The translations under genes were made by a program, and so were the position numbers. A stretch of DNA of 8,012 bases from positions 1 through 8,012 of the forward strand of contig NZ_JAILQF010000201.1 in NCBI RefSeq assembly GCF_024699075.1. Reading direction: 5' to 3'. Source of the stretch: Butyrivibrio sp. GTDB taxonomy: Bacteria; Bacillota_A; Clostridia; Lachnospirales; Lachnospiraceae. Under the pieces are notes generated by a model that did not search any database, had not been told where the DNA came from, and worked only from the letters and a program-made list of their open reading frames with translations. Position 1 is the stretch's first letter. Each line of letters starts with the position of its first letter. Positions 3,975 through 8,012 of the stretch are shown piece after piece.

Positions 3975-5972
3975 TTAATTTCTTGCGCTTGTACGATACT
4001 GTACAGGTGTCATACCATATTTTTTCTTAAAGAGTCTGTTGAAGTGTTCTACGTTCTGGTAGCCGGATGCTTCTGCAACTCTTTCAACCTTCATGTTTCC
4101 ATTCTTCAATAAAGCTGATGCTTTCTTAAGTCTTACCTGTTTTAAGTTCTCGCCAAAGGTCTTGCCGCTCTTTTCCTTGATGTACTTGGAAAGATATGGC
4201 TTTGAGAGGTAGAACTTATGGGAGAGATCTTCAAGTGTAACTGTAAGGAAGTTCTCCTGTATATAATTGATGATCGCATTGATTCGCTCATCTTTGTTGC
4301 TGAGAAGCTCTTTGATCTGTTCGAGCTGATTAACTGCTACACACAGAGCATTGATTGAGGAACGGATAATATCTTCATCATTACCAACGCCCCAATATGT
4401 CTGGTTGTCTTTGGAAATTCCCACATAAGCAATAGCCTTGGATGAGGAACCTTTTGTAAGAGCATGCTCTTCATATGTTGAAAGCTCGTATGAGATATCA
4501 AAATACTGCTTAAGGCCGTTACTTACAGCATCAAGACGTCCATTACCTGAAGCCTCGATGACATGCTCTTTGCCTCCATGAAGTATTGTGATCTCTGCAA
4601 GAATACCCTCGCCTTGTTTAAAGTGGCATTCTATTATCTGGAATACGCCGGCGCCTCTTACGTATTTGGATTCAAACTCGTCGCGGATACGCTCAGGTGT
4701 AAGCTCTGCGTGCTCTCTATCTGATATTCCCTTCATTGTATAGCTGACTTCAGGCTGCATATCTTTGGGAATAGTAAGTCCGTATCTTGTCTTTAAGATG
4801 AAGCTTACGCCGCCTTTTCCGGACTGGGAATTGATCCTGATGACATCGCCTTCGTACTTTCTACCAAGATCCTGAGGATCGATTGGAAGATATGGAACTG
4901 TCCAGAATCCGTCATCCTTGCCTTCCATATGCCAGTTGAAGCCTTTTGAGATGGCATCCTGGTGAGAACCGGAGAATGCTGTAAATACCAGGGCTCCGGC
5001 ATAAGGTGTACGCTCATGGATGTGCATTCCTGTGAGTCTTTCGTAGGTCTCGCCAACTTCCTGAATATTTGAGAAGTCAAGGAGTGGATCAACTCCGTGT
5101 GAAAACATATTTATGGCAAGTGTTACTATATCGACATTACCTGTACGTTCGCCGTTACCAAAGAGTGTTCCTTCGATACGGTCTGCGCCTGCAAGTACGC
5201 CAAGCTCAGCATCACTTACGCCGCTTCCTCTGTCATTATGAGGATGAAGGGATAATGTAACGCTGTCACGGTATTTAAGATTCTTGTGAATATATTCAAC
5301 CTGAGTAGCAAATACATGAGGCATTGCAATTTCTACAGTTGTAGGAATGTTGATGATGACCTTGTGGTCAGGTGTTGGCTTCCATACATCAAGTACGGCA
5401 TTACATACATCAACAGCATAGTCAACTTCTGTGCCAGGGAATGATTCCGGTGAATATTCAAAAGAGAAGTTTCCATCAGTTTCCTTAGTGAGCTTATCAA
5501 GAAGCTTGGCTCCTTCGATGGCAATATTCTTGATCTCATCCTTGTCTTTATGGAAAACCTGTTCACGCTGAGCTACAGATGTTGAATTGTAGAGATGGAT
5601 TATAGCACGAGGTGCGCCCTTAACAGCTTCAAAGGTCTTCTTGATGATATGCTCTCTTGCCTGAGTCAGAACCTGAATAGTAACATCATCAGGAATCATA
5701 TTTTTCTCAATAAGAGTTCTGGCAAATTCGAATTCTGTATCTGATGCTGCAGGAAAACCTATTTCTATCTCTTTAAAACCGAGTTTTACGAGCATAGTGA
5801 AGAATTCAAGCTTCTCTTCAAGGCTCATGGGCTCAATAAGTGCCTGGTTTCCATCTCGAAGATCCACACTGCACCAGATTGGAGGATGGTCTATATAGTC
5901 CTTTTTAACCCAATCGTAAGTACATGTTGGTGGCATGAAATACTGTTTCTGGTACTTCTCAAAATTTTTCAT
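3975..5972 (-). CDS. leuA: 2-isopropylmalate synthase fused to a C-terminal AraC-type DNA-binding domain
   Basis: A 665-residue protein. The first ~555 residues are a complete long-form LeuA, which condenses acetyl-CoA with 2-oxoisovalerate to 2-isopropylmalate, the committed step of leucine synthesis. The catalytic TIM barrel (about 30-310) has SVDLRDGNQ (35-43, metal ligand Asp40), HPHNDRG (243-249, His243/His245) and GNGERTGN (272-279, Asn279). The leucine-binding regulatory domain spans about 435-555, with its SGNGRLDA (475-482) and [10 protein letters not shown] (526-535) signatures. Ordinary enzymes of this type stop near here. This one runs on in the same frame through a helical linker into two helix-turn-helix units (about 579-603 and 628-652). 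These carry the AraC/XylS hallmarks [18 protein letters not shown] and [20 protein letters not shown] plus a closing G-x-T-P-x-x-Y-R. GGAGGAG (5983-5989) lies 10 nt before ATG. No leuB, leuC or leuD gene is nearby. The enzyme call is near certain; DNA binding is inferred. Confidence 0.96.
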   Translation of the reverse strand: MKNFEKYQKQYFMPPTCTYDWVKKDYIDHPPIWCSVDLRDGNQALIEPMSLEEKLEFFTMLVKLGFKEIEIGFPAASDTEFEFARTLIEKNMIPDDVTIQVLTQAREHIIKKTFEAVKGAPRAIIHLYNSTSVAQREQVFHKDKDEIKNIAIEGAKLLDKLTKETDGNFSFEYSPESFPGTEVDYAVDVCNAVLDVWKPTPDHKVIINIPTTVEIAMPHVFATQVEYIHKNLKYRDSVTLSLHPHNDRGSGVSDAELGVLAGADRIEGTLFGNGERTGNVDIVTLAINMFSHGVDPLLDFSNIQEVGETYERLTGMHIHERTPYAGALVFTAFSGSHQDAISKGFNWHMEGKDDGFWTVPYLPIDPQDLGRKYEGDVIRINSQSGKGGVSFILKTRYGLTIPKDMQPEVSYTMKGISDREHAELTPERIRDEFESKYVRGAGVFQIIECHFKQGEGILAEITILHGGKEHVIEASGNGRLDAVSNGLKQYFDISYELSTYEEHALTKGSSSKAIAYVGISKDNQTYWGVGNDEDIIRSSINALCVAVNQLEQIKELLSNKDERINAIINYIQENFLTVTLEDLSHKFYLSKPYLSKYIKEKSGKTFGENLKQVRLKKASALLKNGNMKVERVAEASGYQNVEHFNRLFKKKYGMTPVQYRTSARN

Positions 5973-6071
5973 AATAATGATGCTCCTCCATAATCTGCGC
6001 TGAAAATGTATTATTCATGGTATTTATAGTCGTATTTCTTGATGTTTCTTATACATACATCGGATAGTCAT

Positions 6072-6099
6072 GTTATATTTATAATATCTAACTTGATAA
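6072..6099 (-). promoter_or_regulatory. Candidate leuA promoter
   Basis: On the minus strand TTATCA (6099-6094) and TATAAC (6077-6072) are spaced by 16 bp, matching the -35 and -10 consensus at 4/6 and 5/6 positions. This would give a leader of roughly 90 nt. In such AT-rich DNA other placements are possible. Confidence 0.3.
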
Positions 6100-6113
6100 A
6101 ACTTATCTTATCA
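6094..6113. promoter_or_regulatory. Inverted repeat TGATAA-N8-TTATCA overlapping the candidate leuA -35
   Basis: Perfect 6-bp arms (6094-6099 and 6108-6113) share bases with the proposed -35. The same stretch also reads as a 10-bp-spaced direct repeat of AACTT (6090-6094, 6100-6104), the type of spacing AraC-family proteins can use. It is a candidate operator, not a demonstrated one. Confidence 0.3.
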
Positions 6114-6131
6114 CATAAAAATAAATATAAT

Positions 6132-6150
6132 AGTGATATATTTAATCACT
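6132..6150. promoter_or_regulatory. Inverted repeat AGTGAT-N7-ATCACT
   Basis: Perfect 6-bp arms (6132-6137, 6145-6150) around an AT-only centre form a 19-bp palindromic site about 160 bp upstream of leuA and 145 bp upstream of the FAD-gene -35. The arm spacing does not fit a CRP/FNR box. It could be a dimeric regulator site serving either gene. Confidence 0.35.
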
Positions 6151-6292
6151 TAGGTTGATATTTTTTAACATCTTTTTTGAATGAGCTAAAAATTTAAGCT
6201 TTTTACATAATCATAATTAATCAGTATTTACTTTTCTTTATTTAAAAGACGCATTATCTTCGGATAAAATGTTTTCACAAAGCATTAAAGTT

Positions 6293-6324
6293 TTGACATG
6301 AAGCCCAGGTTGATATAATATAAT
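6293..6324 (+). promoter_or_regulatory. Promoter for the FAD dehydrogenase gene
   Basis: A consensus -35 TTGACA (6293-6298) is followed by two overlapping TATAAT boxes, 6314-6319 (15-bp spacing, with a TGA extension at 6311-6313) and 6319-6324 (20-bp spacing). Neither spacing is the ideal 17, but the extended -10 compensates for the first. Transcription would start near 6327, leaving a leader of about 150 nt. Confidence 0.7.
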
Positions 6325-6332
6325 AATTCGGC

Positions 6333-6357
6333 CCTTTGGCTATAAAAGCCCCAAAGG
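6333..6357 (+). promoter_or_regulatory. Leader hairpin A of the FAD gene
   Basis: CCTTTGG (6333-6339) pairs with CCAAAGG (6351-6357). An alternative inner pairing GGC/GCC (6338-6340 / 6348-6350) competes. A TCTTTT run follows at 6362-6367 after a short gap, so weak attenuation is conceivable. Confidence 0.4.
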
Positions 6358-6368
6358 ATAGTCTTTTG

Positions 6369-6377
6369 TGGTATTAT
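6369..6377 (+). promoter_or_regulatory. Possible second, extended -10 promoter for the FAD gene
   Basis: TGGTATTAT (TGn plus TATTAT at 6372-6377) resembles an extended -10. No good -35 is present 17 bp upstream. It would start RNA near 6384, inside leader hairpin B. Confidence 0.3.
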
Positions 6378-6378
6378 A

Positions 6379-6401
6379 GAAGTGCCTGTAAATGGCACTT
6401 T
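6379..6401 (+). promoter_or_regulatory. Leader hairpin B of the FAD gene
   Basis: AAGTGCC (6380-6386) pairs perfectly with GGCACTT (6394-6400) around TGTAAAT, with an added G-T wobble. T-rich stretches follow only 8 or more nt later, so it is a poor terminator. More likely it is a structural leader element. Confidence 0.4.
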
Positions 6402-6425
6402 AGCAACATTTTTGCCGTTTATTTT

Positions 6426-6437
6426 TTGCATATGCAA
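6426..6437. repeat. 12-bp perfect palindrome TTGCATATGCAA
   Basis: A perfect, loop-free palindrome 28 nt before the FAD gene's ribosome site. Perfect dyad symmetry suggests a dimeric DNA-binding site. As RNA it could form only a poor hairpin. Confidence 0.5.
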
Positions 6438-6477
6438 TTAATCAATACAGGCGATAAGGCAGATAGGAGATTCTATT

Positions 6478-7875
6478 ATGGAAAAAAATTATGATGTTAT
6501 CATTGTCGGTGCAGGCCCTGGCGGTATTTTTTGTGCTTATGAGCTCAAAGAGAAAAAGCCCGACATGAAGATCCTTCTTATAGAAAAAGGACGCAGCATA
6601 GAAAAGCGTCAGTGTCCTAAGAGAATAACAGGAGTATGTGCTCATTGTCAGCCGTGCTCTATTACAACAGGATTTGCTGGAGCAGGTGCATTCTCAGATG
6701 GAAAGCTTTCACTTTCACCTGACGTTGGTGGTAATCTCCCTGAAATTCTTGGCTATGATGAAGCTACAAAGCTTATACATGAGTCCGATGAGATATATCT
6801 TAAATTTGGTGCAGATAAGAGCGTATACGGCGTTGATAAAGCCAAAGAGATCCGTGAGATCAGAAGGAAAGCTATTAATGCTGACCTTAAACTAGTAGAG
6901 TGCCCTATCCGTCACCTTGGAACAGAAGAGGGTTATAAGATTTATGGTCTTTTACAAAAGCATCTTGAAGAAGTAGGCGTAGATCTTCTTTTTAATAGTC
7001 CTGTTGCTTCACTTGGCATTGAAAATGGTCAGGTTACAAGTGTAACTACTGAAAAGGGCGATACTTTCTTCTCTGACAGAGTAGTTATCGCTGTTGGACG
7101 AGATGGTGCAGACTGGTTCAAGGATCTGTGTCATGAGGTTGGTATTGAGACAAAGCCTGGAACAGTAGACGTTGGTGTCAGGGTTGAAGTTCGTGATGAA
7201 GTAATGCAGTTTCTTAATGAGAACCTTTATGAAGCTAAGCTTATCTATCATACACCAACATTTGATGACAAGGTTCGTACTTTCTGTACAAATCCTTCAG
7301 GAGAAGTTGCTACAGAGTACTATGACAACGATCTTGCTGTTGTTAACGGACATGCATATAAGGCTCAGGAATACAAGACCAATAATACTAACTTTGCTCT
7401 TCTTGTTTCCAAGAACTTTACAAAGCCTTTCAATACACCTATTGAGTACGGTAAACAGATAGCACAGCTTTCAAATATGCTTTGTGGTGGCAAGATACTG
7501 GTACAGACTTATGGCGATTTTAAGCGTGGAAGACGTACAACAGATGAGCGTCTTTGCAGAAATAACCTTATTCCAACACTTAAGGATGCCGTACCTGGCG
7601 ATCTGTCACTGGTATTTCCTCACAGGATCATGGTCGATCTTGACGAGATGATTCAGGCACTTGATAAGGTTACTCCCGGTATTGCTTCAGAAGAGACTTT
7701 AATGTATGGTGTTGAAGTTAAATTCTATTCTAATAAAGTAATTGTAGATAAGAATTTCGAAACAAGCATAAAGGGTCTTCATGCAATAGGAGACGGAGCA
7801 GGCGTTACAAGAGGCCTTCAGCAGGCAAGTGCAAATGGAATAAGCGTTGCAAGAAGTATTCTTGCGGCTGAATAA
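6478..7875 (+). CDS. FAD-dependent dehydrogenase, COG2509-like, uncharacterised
   Basis: A 465-residue cytosolic flavoprotein. The N-terminal dinucleotide fold is explicit: YDVIIVGAGPGGIFCAYEL (5-23), with the GxGPGG loop at 11-16 and acidic Glu36 at the end of strand 2 (ILLIEKG). A cysteine cluster follows (Cys46, Cys54, Cys57, Cys60, in QCPKR...CAHCQPC), then GFAGAGAFSDGKL (65-77), which I associate with the COG2509 'uncharacterised FAD-dependent dehydrogenase' family. A second adenine-side motif VVIAVGRDG (202-210) and the C-terminal flavin motif GLHAIGDGAGVTRGLQQASANG (433-454) complete a typical single FAD domain with an inserted substrate domain (about 215-380). No membrane segment is present. 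The substrate and electron partner are unknown; the cysteines could be redox-active or bind metal. ATG 6478 lies 7 nt after AGGAGA (6465-6470). It has its own promoter, is divergent from leuA, and no partner gene follows within the window. Confidence 0.92.
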   Translation: MEKNYDVIIVGAGPGGIFCAYELKEKKPDMKILLIEKGRSIEKRQCPKRITGVCAHCQPCSITTGFAGAGAFSDGKLSLSPDVGGNLPEILGYDEATKLIHESDEIYLKFGADKSVYGVDKAKEIREIRRKAINADLKLVECPIRHLGTEEGYKIYGLLQKHLEEVGVDLLFNSPVASLGIENGQVTSVTTEKGDTFFSDRVVIAVGRDGADWFKDLCHEVGIETKPGTVDVGVRVEVRDEVMQFLNENLYEAKLIYHTPTFDDKVRTFCTNPSGEVATEYYDNDLAVVNGHAYKAQEYKTNNTNFALLVSKNFTKPFNTPIEYGKQIAQLSNMLCGGKILVQTYGDFKRGRRTTDERLCRNNLIPTLKDAVPGDLSLVFPHRIMVDLDEMIQALDKVTPGIASEETLMYGVEVKFYSNKVIVDKNFETSIKGLHAIGDGAGVTRGLQQASANGISVARSILAAE

Positions 7876-8012
7876 TATATAAAATGATCAAGATAACCCA
7901 TCACCTTTAGGTGGTATCACTTTCAGATTTAGACGAGACTAGGGTATATGACTTTTTTGCAGAATCTTTTTTCTTTCAAAAAAAATATAAAAGTACTGGC
8001 GCTTTGCATTAT
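7876..8012 (+). other. 137-bp end of window, no gene seen
   Basis: A weak stem (CACC 7902-7905 / GGTG 7910-7913, with GATA 7892-7895 / TATC 7915-7918 outside) lies 16 nt after the FAD stop but lacks a T run, so it is at best an imperfect terminator. The rest (7925-8012) is AT-rich with T and A runs. No ribosome site or start is evident. Confidence 0.6.

Larger units (their letters stand above)
5973..6477. other. 505-bp divergent regulatory region between leuA and the FAD gene
   Basis: Very AT-rich and without a gene. It contains candidate leuA promoter elements (6072-6099, minus), two inverted repeats (6094-6113, 6132-6150), a strong promoter toward the FAD gene (6293-6324), a possible second promoter (6369-6377), and a hairpin-bearing leader for that gene. 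The minus-strand stretch in front of leuA lacks the T-box antiterminator core (TGGnACCGCG). The segment 6151-6290 holds only AT-rich sequence and a weak AGCT-flanked hairpin (6184-6205). Confidence 0.8.

Noticed and set aside
6132..6150. CRP/FNR-type binding site
   Set aside because: The distance between the half-sites is too long for either consensus, so it is kept only as an unnamed inverted repeat.
5973..6290. T-box or leucine leader-peptide attenuator for leuA
   Set aside because: No T-box core on the minus strand, no Leu-rich short ORF and no terminator hairpin just before the gene.
1..8012. CRISPR array, tRNA/rRNA genes, insertion sequences
   Set aside because: No regularly spaced repeats, no cloverleaf or rRNA-like sequence, and no transposase or flanking inverted repeats were seen.

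Overview
The window looks like a chromosomal stretch from a low-GC Firmicute. A Lachnospiraceae (Butyrivibrio/Pseudobutyrivibrio-like) host is my best guess. The reasons are strong AAGGAGG-type ribosome sites, AT-rich intergenic DNA with extended -10 promoters, frequent TTG starts, and the family mix (COG2509-type FAD dehydrogenase, YhbS-like acetyltransferase, clostridial-type long LeuA). This is inference from sequence style, not a database match.

Layout. 1-1516 (+): the last 29 codons of a GNAT acetyltransferase, then a 256-residue P-loop protein resembling nucleotide kinases, then a 197-residue membrane protein with a HEVGH zinc-protease motif (M50-like). All three are closely spaced and probably one operon. 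1517-1836: a gap holding an imperfect palindrome over a possible promoter, a 21-codon TTG-started leader ORF, and two back-to-back RNA hairpins ending on the ribosome site of the next gene. 1837-2466 (+): a complete GNAT acetyltransferase closed by a textbook terminator. 2467-2826: terminators, a small tandem repeat and an extended -10 promoter. 2827-3282 (+): a low-molecular-weight protein tyrosine phosphatase. It converges on a small four-helix membrane protein (3340-3765, -), with a 14-bp perfect hairpin between them. 3975-5972 (-): 2-isopropylmalate synthase carrying an extra AraC-type DNA-binding domain at its C-terminus. 5973-6477: a 505-bp divergent regulatory region. 6478-7875 (+): a COG2509-like FAD-dependent dehydrogenase. 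7876-8012: no gene seen.

Two things stand out. First, the LeuA-AraC fusion joins the committed enzyme of leucine synthesis, including its leucine-sensing regulatory domain, to a complete double helix-turn-helix. This suggests a feedback enzyme that also acts as a transcription factor. No T-box is visible in front of the gene, so the fused domain may be the regulator. Second, the acetyltransferase at 1837 sits behind a leader ORF plus mutually exclusive hairpins, in which one ACCTCC segment can pair either with a leader-proximal GGAGGT or with the gene's own ribosome site. That is the layout of a translational attenuator.

The genes do not form one pathway. They are several short transcription units separated by good terminators, with leuA and the FAD gene sharing a divergent control region.
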